64,000 bases of DNA from Candidatus Dechloromonas phosphorivorans. Lineage in GTDB: Bacteria; Pseudomonadota; Gammaproteobacteria; Burkholderiales; Rhodocyclaceae. Under the pieces are notes generated by a model, which worked only from the letters and a program-made list of their open reading frames with translations, did not search any database and had not been told where the DNA came from. Location of the stretch: the NCBI GenBank assembly GCA_016721185.1, contig JADKIP010000014.1, positions 186,001-250,000 on the forward strand, given 5' to 3'. Position 1 is the first letter of the stretch; each line of letters starts with the position of its first letter. Position numbers and translations under genes: made by a program. Below, one piece after another: positions 36,983 to 47,427 of the stretch.

Positions 36983-37820
36983 TCAGCGCAACGAAGCGGG
37001 CAGGGTCTGATAAAACTTGCGGTATGAAGCGTAGTCGGCACCTGTTGCGGGCAGAAAATAAGCTTTCTGATCGAGGCCTACCTCTTCCGAGGCTTTAAGC
37101 AGAATGACTTTTCCCACAGGGTCGTTGTGCATGCCAACGAAGGCTGAGGCAACCGCCTTGACATCCTTTTCCGGTACCTTGCTGGAGGCCATCAGCGCGA
37201 GGTCGTGATAGCCCTCGGAGGTCCATAGCACGCGAAATTTCTTGCCCTCCTTGTTGGCGTAGCCATCAACGAGCGCCGAATTGCTGCCTACCGCCTTGGC
37301 CTTGCCGGCAAACAATTGGGCAAAGGCAGCGTTTTGATTGCCGGCGAAAACGCTTTTCACCTCGATATTTTTGGACGACAGGTAACCGTTGGTTACTTTG
37401 TAGCCGATGAATGCCTCCGGCCCGGCGAATACGACTTCCTGGCCATTGAGCTCATCCAGTTTGGTGATTGGTGAATCGGCAGGAACGGCTATCTGGCCAT
37501 GCAGTGGCGGCGTCCAGCGGCGACCAAATACTTTCCAGCCAAGCTGTTCGCGCTCGGGGCTGAACAGGTGATTGGAAAAGACAAACTCAACCTCCTTCGC
37601 CAGCACATAGGCTGTCGTGTCGGCAGAGGTCCGACCGATTTTTAGTTCGAGTTTGACGCCGCTTTTCTCGCTGACGTACTTGATGATCGGGTTCCAGTAG
37701 GCGGCAGTCCGGTTGATGTCCCACTGATTCACCGGTGAAAACCGGTATACGGTGCTTTGCGCTTGACAAGGGTCGGGTGGACAGGATCAGCGCCATGAAT
37801 AGATAAAGGAGTACGCGCAT
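36983..37820 (-). CDS. PhnD-like periplasmic binding protein, split by a frameshift
   Basis: A signal peptide (MRVLLYLFMALILSTRPL) is encoded from the ATG at 37820. The mature domain continues in another frame as YRFSPVNQWDINRTAAYW and IIKYVSEKSGVKLELKIGRTSADT (shown in two parts), with the PBP fold through FVGMHNDPVGKVILLKASEE. A one-base indel near 37745 (CGTATACC) separates them. The family binds phosphate, phosphite or phosphonate in ABC importers. Here no permease is present and a hybrid kinase follows, so it is likely the sensory subunit of that kinase. The ligand is unknown. Confidence 0.75.
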
Positions 37821-38017
37821 GGAATAAATCTCGATAATTTATTATTTGAAAGATTATGCAGGATGCCAGATGGCAAGGCTCTTTGCATCAAGAGGAGATC
37901 GAGTGCTTCGGTCAACTCGTGATGTGCTTGAGCAGACATGTTCAGGGGGCGGTATTCAGGACTTTCGCGGCTGGGATCAGGTCAGAAGCCGTCGTCAAGG
38001 GCGGCTGGATTCCACAC

Positions 38018-38050
38018 TCCTGCGGTGAACCGGGAAAATTGCCATAATTT
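38018..38050 (-). repeat. Long-form dispersed repeat, copy C
   Basis: TCCTGCGGTGAACCGGGAAA and following bases match copy A with one change in the core (GTGAAC for GTCAAC). Confidence 0.55.
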
Positions 38051-38135
38051 GAAATGTCATTTCGCCGTCGGGAATGGATAAGACGTTGAAGCCTGCCGTT
38101 GCAAGTTCGGCTTGCTGCAAGTGCCATCAACCCGA

Positions 38136-38168
38136 AATCTGTACCCATGAAAAACCGATCCATCTGAA
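38136..38168. repeat. Dispersed repeat Y, copy 2
   Basis: AATCTGTACCCATGAAAA followed by the CCGATCCATCTGAA block, nearly identical to copy 1 over 33 bp. With copy 1 it brackets the kinase/binding-protein pair as direct repeats. Confidence 0.75.
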
Positions 38169-38259
38169 ACTGTTTCCATTGCCGGCTTGATGTTTTACTT
38201 CTCTCCGGGTTGCAGGGCGGATTTATGCCCCTCGCCCCAACAGAGAGAGGATCGAGAAA

Positions 38260-39651
38260 ATGAGCAAGCCGGTCAGCAAGGTTCGCGAAGCAAAGCTGGA
38301 GTTTTACCGCAAAAAAGGAAAGATTCACGCCAAGGCGACTGAAGGCCGGTTCAACAGCCTGCGCTGGGCGATGGTCTGGTTTACGCAGATTATTTTTTAT
38401 GGCGCCTGCTGGTTGAACTGGGAGAGCAACGGTCTCGACCGGCAAGCCATCCTGTTCGACATCGCCCACGAAAAGCTTTACCTGTTCGGCCTCGTGCTCT
38501 GGCCGCAGGATGCGCTGTTACTGGCCTTTGTGCTGATTCTGGCGGCAACCGCGCTGTTTTTCGTCACGGCGCTGGCCGGCCGGTTGTTCTGCGGCTTTGC
38601 CTGTCCGCAAACGGTTTATACGATGATCTTCACCTGGGTCGAGGCCAAGGTCGAAGGCGATCATCTGGCCCGGCTGAAGCTGGATCAAGGTCCGCTCAAC
38701 GCTCGCAAGCTGGGCCTGAAGGCGATCAAGCATGGCATCTGGTTTTTGATTGCGGCGTGGACGTCGATCACTTTCGTTGGCTACTTCACGCCGATCCGCG
38801 ACTTGCTGCCGACGGTCTTTGCGCTGGAGACCGGCCCCTGGGAAGCTTTCTGGCTGATTTTCTACGCCGCCTTTGCCTATGCCCAGGCCGGGCTGGCGCG
38901 CGAGGCGGTGTGCCAGCACATGTGCCCGTATTCGCGCTTTCAGGGCGTCATGTTCGACCCGACCACGGCCAATGTCAGCTACGACCGCCAGCGTGGCGAG
39001 CCGCGCAATGTTCGCCGGCAAGCGGGCAATACCGGCGACTGTATCGATTGCGGCATTTGCGTTCAGGTTTGCCCGACCGGGATCGATATTCGCGATGGCC
39101 TGCAACTGGCGTGCATCAATTGCGGCCTGTGCATTGATGCCTGCGATCAGGTCATGCTCAAGATCGGCGCGCCAACCGGGCTGATCCGCTTTGCTTCCGA
39201 ACAGGAATTGCTCGGCCAGCCGAAACCGCAAGGCTTGTTGGGACGGCCACGGGTGCTGGTCTACGCCGCCATATTGGTGATTTTTGCCTGTTTTGCCGTG
39301 TTGACGGTAGCACAGCGCTCCCTGCTGCTGGTCGATGTGCTGCGTGACCGCGGCGCCTTGCTGCGCGAAACCTCGGAAGGCCGGATCGAGAATGCCTACA
39401 CCTTGAAGCTGATGAATCTGGACGACACGCCACGCCAGTACACGGTGTCGGTCAGCGGTCTGCCGGGGCTGGAGATTGTCGGCGAACGTGAGTTTTCGGC
39501 TGAGCCGGGAAGCATCCAGCCGCTGATGATTACCGTGTCGGCGCCGGGGGAGGGGATGCCGTCGGGCATTCAGCCGATCCATTTCGAGATTGCCGCCAAA
39601 CATGATGCGGCAACCCGCGTCCAGGAAAAGAGCAGCTTCGTGCTGCCTTGA
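38260..39651 (+). CDS. ccoG: Cytochrome c oxidase accessory protein CcoG (RdxA/FixG)
   Basis: This 463-residue polyferredoxin of the inner membrane is needed for copper delivery to cbb3 oxidase (established for CcoG). It has several TM segments (for example LLLAFVLILAATALFFV), CGFACPQTVYTM, and two 4Fe-4S ferredoxin motifs, CIDCGICVQVCPTGIDI and CINCGLCIDACD, near residues 265-295. The C-terminal part is an Ig-like FixG_C domain. GAGAGGATCGAGAAA precedes the ATG. The ccoNOPQ genes are not in the window. Confidence 0.93.
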   Translation: MSKPVSKVREAKLEFYRKKGKIHAKATEGRFNSLRWAMVWFTQIIFYGACWLNWESNGLDRQAILFDIAHEKLYLFGLVLWPQDALLLAFVLILAATALFFVTALAGRLFCGFACPQTVYTMIFTWVEAKVEGDHLARLKLDQGPLNARKLGLKAIKHGIWFLIAAWTSITFVGYFTPIRDLLPTVFALETGPWEAFWLIFYAAFAYAQAGLAREAVCQHMCPYSRFQGVMFDPTTANVSYDRQRGEPRNVRRQAGNTGDCIDCGICVQVCPTGIDIRDGLQLACINCGLCIDACDQVMLKIGAPTGLIRFASEQELLGQPKPQGLLGRPRVLVYAAILVIFACFAVLTVAQRSLLLVDVLRDRGALLRETSEGRIENAYTLKLMNLDDTPRQYTVSVSGLPGLEIVGEREFSAEPGSIQPLMITVSAPGEGMPSGIQPIHFEIAAKHDAATRVQEKSSFVLP

Positions 39652-39678
39652 ATCGGCTCCCCTTCCAGGTGAAGAACC

Positions 39679-41332
<1,654 letters not shown>

Positions 41333-41349
<17 letters not shown>

Positions 41350-41827
41350 GAACGGCGAAATTGTTGCCGACCCGTGGTGCCTGCTGGCGGCCGGGGCCGA
41401 GGCACCCGGAAGCGTCACAGTGATCAAGCCGCAGCTTTTGCTGCCTTTGGCGCGCTGGGCGCAGGAACTGGAATCGCTGGAAAATGCCGGGTACACCGTC
41501 GGCGTCTGGCTGGCGCCCGACGATGCGCCCGAGGCCCTGCTTCCACGGTTGGCGCAAATCCCCGTGATTGCGATTCAGTTCCCCAGTTTTACCGACGGGC
41601 GGGGCTATTCACTGGCCCGGTTGCTGCGCCAGCGCTACGGGTTCCGTGGGGAGTTGCGCGCTTTCGGCGACATTTTGCGCGACCAGATCTATTTCCTGCA
41701 CCAATGCGGCTTCAACGTCTTTTGCCTGCGCCCGGATCAGGATATCGAGGCGGCGGTAGCGGCGCTTGAGGATTATTCGTGGTCGTGGTTGCCGATGACC
41801 GATATGATGGGCAGGGTCGCCCAATGA
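41333..41827 (+). CDS. DUF934 protein of sulfite reduction
   Basis: This 164-residue DUF934 protein begins MARIIKNGEIVADPW and ends with ALEDYSWSWLPMTDMMGRVAQ. The family occurs next to sulfite/nitrite reductases, where it is thought to assist electron supply or assembly; its biochemistry is unsettled. The ATG at 41333 has GGAGAATT upstream and lies inside cysI, so translation is coupled. Confidence 0.85.
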
Positions 41828-41843
41828 TTCGAAACGAGTGAGC

Positions 41844-42773
41844 ATGCCTTCAAACCAGTCAGGAATTTTCGGGCTATCCGAACAAGCCTGCGGCTTTATT
41901 GCCGCAGGGATCGTGGTCGCCTGCTGGTCCGGGTTCAATATTGTTTCCCGCCTGGGCAGTAAAGGCGTGCTGACGCCCTTCGATCTGGCGGCCATGCGTT
42001 TTGGCGTCTCCGGCCTGCTGACCCTGCCTTTCTTCCTGCATTCCGTGCCGCCCCGCGAATGGCCGCGCTACATGGTTCTTGCGGTATTTGGCGGCCTTGG
42101 CTACGGCCTGCTGGTGTATTCAGGGTTTGCGTTCGCGCCAACGGCCCACGCCGGCGTCTTTGTGAATGGCGGCATCCCGTTCTGGACCGTGGTCATGGTT
42201 GCCGTCATGGCAGGCTTCAAAATGCCGCGTCACATCGTCATTGCCCTGCTGCTTTCCGGTTGTGGCCTGCTGCTGATCGGTTATGACAGCCTGTTTGGCG
42301 CTCGGGCGAGCAACGAATGGATTGGGGATGTGCTCTTCCTGTTGGCGGCCTGGTCGTGGGCATCCTTTGGCTTGCTGATGCGGCACTGGCAAGTTAAGCC
42401 CTTTCTGGCGATTTCCGGGGTTGCCAGCTTTGCACTGATTTTTTATATGCCGGTGTATCTGATCTGGTTGCCGAAAGCGATCCAGAGCAGTTCCGCCGGC
42501 GAAATCGTTTTGCAGTGCGTTTATCAGGGCGTCGTAGCGGCACTGCTGGCGGCCGGCATGTACAGCTATGCCAATCAGAAAATCGGGGCATGCCAGGCAT
42601 CCATGATGCTGGCGCTCGTGCCCGGCGTTTCCGCGATCGGTGCCTATTTCATCCTTGATGAGGCGCTCGGTGTTCGTGTCGTGCTGGGCATCCTCATTGT
42701 CTCAATCGGGGCGATTCTCGGTGCGGCGCCGAGCACTGGGCTGATGGCGCTACTGAAGCGAGGGCGAACATGA
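41844..42773 (+). CDS. DMT-superfamily EamA transporter
   Basis: This 309-residue membrane protein has ten predicted TM helices in two EamA repeats (for example FIAAGIVVACWSGFNIVSRL and GVSAIGAYFILDEALGVRVV). It probably exports a small metabolite. The ATG at 41844 is preferred to the GTG at 41838. It is 16 bp after the DUF934 gene and 27 bp before the cytochrome gene, so it may be co-transcribed. Substrate unknown. Confidence 0.8.
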   Translation: MPSNQSGIFGLSEQACGFIAAGIVVACWSGFNIVSRLGSKGVLTPFDLAAMRFGVSGLLTLPFFLHSVPPREWPRYMVLAVFGGLGYGLLVYSGFAFAPTAHAGVFVNGGIPFWTVVMVAVMAGFKMPRHIVIALLLSGCGLLLIGYDSLFGARASNEWIGDVLFLLAAWSWASFGLLMRHWQVKPFLAISGVASFALIFYMPVYLIWLPKAIQSSSAGEIVLQCVYQGVVAALLAAGMYSYANQKIGACQASMMLALVPGVSAIGAYFILDEALGVRVVLGILIVSIGAILGAAPSTGLMALLKRGRT

Positions 42774-42800
42774 GTGATATTTGTATTTCTGGAGAATCCA

Positions 42801-43199
42801 ATGCCTGAAAATTATGGAAAACTGTTTTGCGGCATCCTGCTCGCCGCGCTCAGCCTGACGGCTCAGTCTCAAGGCTGGCAAGTGCCTCAACCCAGCGCAG
42901 GTCTGATGCCGAATCCGGCCTCCGGGAAGAAACTGTTTTTGCAGCATTGCGCCGCCTGTCATGGCGCCGACCTGATGGGCGTCGAGAGCGGCGAGAAAAA
43001 GGGGCCACCCTTGCTGCATAAAATCTATGAGCCATCCCATCACGGGGATGCGGCCTTTCAACTGGCGGTGAAGAACGGGGTGCGCGCCCACCATTGGCCG
43101 TATGGCGACATGGCGCCGGTGCCGCAGGTCACCCCGGATGACGTGGCGCATATCACGGCCTATGTGCGGGCCGAGCAGCGCAAGGCGGGTATCCGGTGA
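42801..43199 (+). CDS. Single-heme class I cytochrome c
   Basis: This 132-residue periplasmic cytochrome c has a signal peptide (FCGILLAALSLTAQSQG), the heme motif HCAACHGADLMG near residue 50 and a Met-containing C-terminal part (WPYGDMAPVPQVTPDDVAHI) that may give the axial ligand. GGAGAATCCA precedes the ATG at 42801; the open frame starts earlier at a GTG. Partner enzyme unknown. Confidence 0.8.
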   Translation: MPENYGKLFCGILLAALSLTAQSQGWQVPQPSAGLMPNPASGKKLFLQHCAACHGADLMGVESGEKKGPPLLHKIYEPSHHGDAAFQLAVKNGVRAHHWPYGDMAPVPQVTPDDVAHITAYVRAEQRKAGIR

Positions 43200-43288
43200 T
43201 TCCGGCGCGGACTTGGCAAAGTACGGCTGCAGCACCTTGGCGGCCGTGATCCTCACATGTCAGCCCGGCTTGGGTCGATGAAGGGCGA

Positions 43289-44584
43289 CTACTTGGCCGT
43301 CGCACTGCCCCGAGCGGGTTGACGATCAAGCCGCGCAATCAGCCAGCCGGCAATATTGTCGGCCAGCAACAGCCCGACGGCCAGTGCGGCACCGGTGAGC
43401 AGCATGTCGGTGATCAGGTTGATGCCGGCGGCGCTGTCCTGTTCGATCAGCGCGTGCAGGCCACGAAAACCCATGCTGCCCGGGACCAGCGTAATCAGGC
43501 CGGGAATCTGCAAAAGCACCGCTGGGCGCCGCGTCAGGTAGTGATAGAAGTGGCCGGCCGCCGCGACGGCCAGCGCACCGGCAAAAGCGCCAACCACATT
43601 GCCGACCGCGGCACTGACCAGCGAATAAACCGCCCAGGCGAGCAGGCAGGCACCGGCCGAAACGTGGATGGCCGAGAGCGGCGCCTGAATGACGCCGAGC
43701 AGCGAAACGCCGAGTACGGCAATGGTCGGCCAGATCACCCAGGCCGGCAGCGCGGCCACGGTGCCGAGCGCCTGCACGGGCAGCAAGGCGAGGCTGATCT
43801 TGGTGCCGATCACCAGCCCGGCACCCATCAGGAAGAGCAGCATGAAGGCACCGGCCAGCCGCCCGGTGCCGGCAAGAAAATTCTGGGTGGCCAGTTCGGA
43901 CATGGCTACGGTCAACATGAATCCGGGCAATAAAAGCACGACGCCGGCGACGGCTGAAATGAAGGGGGATTGTTGCGGCAGCACGAGGGTTAGCCCCTGC
44001 GCCAGCATGGCGGCGAGGGCGCAGAGCATGACCGGGATGGCCGGGCCGAGGCCCTGAATTTTGCTCAGGCGCTGATGGGCGGCCACGAACAACAGGCCGA
44101 TCAGGCCGCCGCAAAGCATTTCTGTCCAGCCGCCACGGAGCAGGGCGGCGACGGCAGCAGAAAGCAGAAATCCCTGGAGCACGAGTTGCCAGCCAGCCCA
44201 GGGCGGCGGCTGATCCAGGATGTTGGCGAGTTGCGCGACGTAGGTCTGCAATTGCGCCGGGTTGCTGATTTCCCGGCACAGGGCTTCCAGCGCAATCAGT
44301 CGCGCCATGTTGTAGTCGTAGGGCGGCAGACGCAGCATTTCAACCCGCCGGGCGCCGCTGGGTGCGGCCACGGTCAGGGCAAGAAAAGTCAATACCGCGA
44401 AACCTTCAACGTGTACGCCGAGGCGTTGGCCGACAGCGACCAGCCGCTTTTCCAGATCATGGGCCGGCGCACCGCTGATGTGCAGTGCCTGACCGAGATC
44501 ACGCAGAAAAGCGGTGACTTCGTTCAGCGCTTGTTCTTCGGTCGGTTGAACGCCGTCAACAGGCGGGGCGCTGACTTGCGTCAT
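43289..44584 (-). CDS. thrE: Threonine/serine exporter, ThrE family
   Basis: This 431-residue inner-membrane exporter has the N-terminal ThrE domain (FLRDLGQALHISGAPAHDLE, LRLPPYDYNMARLIALE) and about ten TM helices including the second ThrE domain (LITLVPGSMGFRGLHALIE). I start at the ATG at 44584, which overlaps the glnE stop as ATGA. The longer frame to 44626 is glnE antiframe. Coupling to glnE links amino-acid export to nitrogen control, though this may be coincidental. Confidence 0.85.
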   Translation of the reverse strand: MTQVSAPPVDGVQPTEEQALNEVTAFLRDLGQALHISGAPAHDLEKRLVAVGQRLGVHVEGFAVLTFLALTVAAPSGARRVEMLRLPPYDYNMARLIALEALCREISNPAQLQTYVAQLANILDQPPPWAGWQLVLQGFLLSAAVAALLRGGWTEMLCGGLIGLLFVAAHQRLSKIQGLGPAIPVMLCALAAMLAQGLTLVLPQQSPFISAVAGVVLLLPGFMLTVAMSELATQNFLAGTGRLAGAFMLLFLMGAGLVIGTKISLALLPVQALGTVAALPAWVIWPTIAVLGVSLLGVIQAPLSAIHVSAGACLLAWAVYSLVSAAVGNVVGAFAGALAVAAAGHFYHYLTRRPAVLLQIPGLITLVPGSMGFRGLHALIEQDSAAGINLITDMLLTGAALAVGLLLADNIAGWLIARLDRQPARGSATAK

Positions 44585-47310
44585 GGCCTCGCGGCAGCGC
44601 TCGCCGTGCCAAAAACGGCCTGCCAAAGCGTGTTGACCGCAGCAATGTGCTTTTCAATCTCTTCCCGCGGGACGCGCGCCTTGGGGGTGGCCGAGAGGCG
44701 CTTGGCGTGTTGCAGCCGGCGATATTCGCGATAGGCGTTGCCCGCTGCTTCGGCTTGTTGTGGCTCGATCAGCCCAAGCTCGGCCGCCATGCGGAGCAGG
44801 GCAATATTGCCGAGATTGCCGGTCAGGCTGGGATGCTGGCTGGCGTAGCCGAGCACCAGATATTGAACGATGAATTCGACATCCACGATGCCGCCCTGGT
44901 CGTGTTTGAGATCGAATTCCGTCGCGCTGTTTGAAGCATGGGCATCGACCATTTTCTGGCGCATGGCGACGACTTCGTCGCGAAGCGTCGTCAGGTCGCG
45001 CTGCTGGCAAAGAATTTCGCAGCGGATTTTTTCAAAATGCGCCCCAACCGCCGGGTCGCCGGCGCAAAAACGGGCGCGGGTCAGCGCCTGATGCTCCCAG
45101 ACCCAGGCGTTTTTAAGCTGGTAGTCGCGGAAGGAATCGACCGAGACGGCGAGCAGGCCGGAATCGCCATTCGGGCGCAAACGCAGGTCGGTTTCAAACA
45201 GAATGCCGGCCGAGGTCTGGCTCGACAGCCAGGTATTCAGGCGCTGGCCGAGGCGGCTGTAGTTTTCGCCGGCTTCCTGGGCATCGTCGTCATAGAGATA
45301 AACCAGATCGAGATCGGAGGCATAGCCCAGTTCCTTGCCGCCCATCTTGCCGTAGCCGATGACGGCGAATTTCGGCGTCTCGCAATGCCGGTTCTTGATC
45401 TTGCTCCAGCACAGCGGCAGGGTTTCCTGAACGAGGGTGTCGGCCAGTTCGGTGAGGTGGTCGGAGAGCGTTTCGATGGTTTGCAGGCCGGCCAGATCCT
45501 GGGCCAGCAGCCGGAAAGCCTGGGCATGATGGACTTCGCGCAGGATGTCCATTTCGCGCTCGGTATCGCCGGCATGGTCGGCCAGATTGCGCCGCAGGTT
45601 TTCGCGGAAATCGACCCAGTTGGTGGCAATTTCGTAGAGGCGCGGGTCGAGCAATTCATCGAGCAGCAGCGGGTAGCGGTGCAGGTATTCGGTTGCCCAG
45701 GTTGAGGCGCAGATCATGTCGGCAACGCGGCGCAGCGCCATCGGGTACTGCTGCAGCAAAGCCAGGTAGGAGCCGCGCCGGGCAATGCTTTCGAGGAAAT
45801 TGAGGCCGCGCACCAGCGTGATATCCGGGTCGCAGGTGGCGCCGGCCGCTTCAATCAGGCGCGGGCCGACGGCGTCAAAGCGCGAGCGATTGGTACTGGG
45901 CAATTGCAAATAGCGGCTGGCGGCGCGGAGTTCGGCCAGGCGGGCAATGGCTTCTTTCGGGCGCCGGAAACCGAGGTTGCCGAAGGCTTCGATGGCCGTG
46001 TCTTCATCAAGCTGATTCATCCATAGGCCAGTGAGCGGGTGCTCGCCGGATTCGGGATCGGAAAAAACCTGTTCGAAGTGCTTGCTCACCTTGTTGCGGT
46101 GGTCGTCGAGCACGACGAGCATCGCCGGCCAGTCGGGGAAATCCATGCTGCGGGCAATCACCGCCCGTCCCGCGGCGTCGACCGGCAACATGTGCGTTTG
46201 CTTGTCCTCGACGTATTGCAGGCGGTGTTCCAGGCGGCGCAGGAAAACATAGGCTTGACGCAGTTCGCTTTCGCTTTCGGCCGGGAGCAGCTTGCGTTCG
46301 ACCAGTAGTTTGAGCACCGAAAGGGTCGGGCGGATTTGCAGCGCCGGGTCGCGCCCGCCGCGTATCAACTGGAAGACCTGGGCAATGAACTCGATCTCGC
46401 GGATGCCGCCGGGGCCGAGTTTGACGTGGTCGACCATGTCCTTGCGCGCCACTTCGCGACGAATTTGCGCGTGCAGGTCGCGCATGGCGTTGATCGCGCC
46501 GAAATCGAGATATTTGCGGAACACGAAGGGGCGGGAAATCCGTCGCAGCGCGGCCATCCAGTCACCCAGCGAAGCGCCGTCGGCATTCGGGCCGGTGTTC
46601 ATGACCCGCGATTTGATCCAGGCGTAGCGTTCCCACTCGCGGCCCTGGGTGATGAAATAGTTTTCCAGCGCGTCGAGCGAGCAGACCAGCGGGCCGGAAT
46701 CGCCATTCGGGCGCAGCCGCATATCGACGCGGAAAACCTGGCCGTCGGCGGTCAGGTCGCCGAGCGCACTGATCACCCGCTTGCCGAGCCGGGTAAAGAA
46801 ATCGTAGTTTTCGATGCTTTTCTTGCCGTTGGTGTCGCCTTCTTCCGGGTACACAAAAATGTAATCAACGTCGGAAGAGACATTCAATTCGCGTCCGCCC
46901 AGCTTGCCCATGCCGATGATCAGCAGGCGTTGCGGCAGCCCGGCTCTGTCGAGCGGTTCGCCATAGGTGGCGACTAGCTGGCGGTGGTAATAGTCGAGCG
47001 CGAAGTTGGTGGTGACATCGGCGAGCAGGGTCATGCTCTCCATGATCTCGGCGAGCGGCGCCAACCCGCAAAGGTCGCGCAGCGTCATGTGCGCCATGGC
47101 GCGATGACGCAGCCGGCGCAGTGCCGACTTGACGGCATCGTCATCGGCAAAATCGACTTTCAGCGGGATCAGCAACATATCTTCGGAGAGCGGCTGCTGC
47201 CAGGTGGCGGCCAATTCCGGGATCATCGCCGGGTGGGTCTGCAACTGATTGGCCAGATAGTGGCTGTGGTCGATGGCGATTTGCCAGCGCGGGTCGAGAG
47301 TGTTGTTCAT
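44581..47310 (-). CDS. glnE: Glutamine synthetase adenylyltransferase/deadenylylase
   Basis: This 909-residue bifunctional enzyme adenylylates and deadenylylates GlnA under PII control. It shows two nucleotidyltransferase halves: GMGKLGGRELNVSSDVD in the first and GYGKMGGKELGYASDLD in the second, each with the paired Asp that binds metal. I start at the ATG at 47310 (MNNTLDPRWQ), where family similarity begins, not at the longer frame. Length is near normal (about 945 in E. coli). It is divergent from yhdP, and thrE follows with a 4-bp overlap. Confidence 0.93.
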   Translation of the reverse strand: MNNTLDPRWQIAIDHSHYLANQLQTHPAMIPELAATWQQPLSEDMLLIPLKVDFADDDAVKSALRRLRHRAMAHMTLRDLCGLAPLAEIMESMTLLADVTTNFALDYYHRQLVATYGEPLDRAGLPQRLLIIGMGKLGGRELNVSSDVDYIFVYPEEGDTNGKKSIENYDFFTRLGKRVISALGDLTADGQVFRVDMRLRPNGDSGPLVCSLDALENYFITQGREWERYAWIKSRVMNTGPNADGASLGDWMAALRRISRPFVFRKYLDFGAINAMRDLHAQIRREVARKDMVDHVKLGPGGIREIEFIAQVFQLIRGGRDPALQIRPTLSVLKLLVERKLLPAESESELRQAYVFLRRLEHRLQYVEDKQTHMLPVDAAGRAVIARSMDFPDWPAMLVVLDDHRNKVSKHFEQVFSDPESGEHPLTGLWMNQLDEDTAIEAFGNLGFRRPKEAIARLAELRAASRYLQLPSTNRSRFDAVGPRLIEAAGATCDPDITLVRGLNFLESIARRGSYLALLQQYPMALRRVADMICASTWATEYLHRYPLLLDELLDPRLYEIATNWVDFRENLRRNLADHAGDTEREMDILREVHHAQAFRLLAQDLAGLQTIETLSDHLTELADTLVQETLPLCWSKIKNRHCETPKFAVIGYGKMGGKELGYASDLDLVYLYDDDAQEAGENYSRLGQRLNTWLSSQTSAGILFETDLRLRPNGDSGLLAVSVDSFRDYQLKNAWVWEHQALTRARFCAGDPAVGAHFEKIRCEILCQQRDLTTLRDEVVAMRQKMVDAHASNSATEFDLKHDQGGIVDVEFIVQYLVLGYASQHPSLTGNLGNIALLRMAAELGLIEPQQAEAAGNAYREYRRLQHAKRLSATPKARVPREEIEKHIAAVNTLWQAVFGTASAAARP
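44633..44644 (+). repeat. TTGACCGCAGCA motif copy 6
   Basis: Perfect + strand copy near the 3' end of glnE, a - strand gene, which reads Ala-Ala-Val-Asn here. Confidence 0.8.
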
Positions 47311-47370
47311 GGATTGCTCAATCGGCGCATTTGCCGAAAAGGATAGAATGCCGGTCTTGGCTGATTTTTT

Positions 47371-47396
47371 GATTGTAGTGACCGATTGTAGTGACC
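47371..47396 (+). repeat. Two tandem copies of GATTGTAGTGACC
   Basis: Exact 13-bp direct repeat in the divergent region between glnE and yhdP. It could be a paired regulator site or a slippage product. Confidence 0.7.
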
Positions 47397-47427
47397 TATT
47401 TCCCCTTTTGGCAAAACGGTTTGACCA

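Larger units (their letters stand above)
37821..38259. other. 439-bp intergenic region with dispersed repeats
   Basis: It contains long-form repeat C (38018-38050) and repeat Y copy 2 (38136-38168). No gene is supported. The frame on the - strand through repeat Y (QMDRFFMGTDF) has a counterpart at 34.9 kb and is a repeat shadow. Confidence 0.6.
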
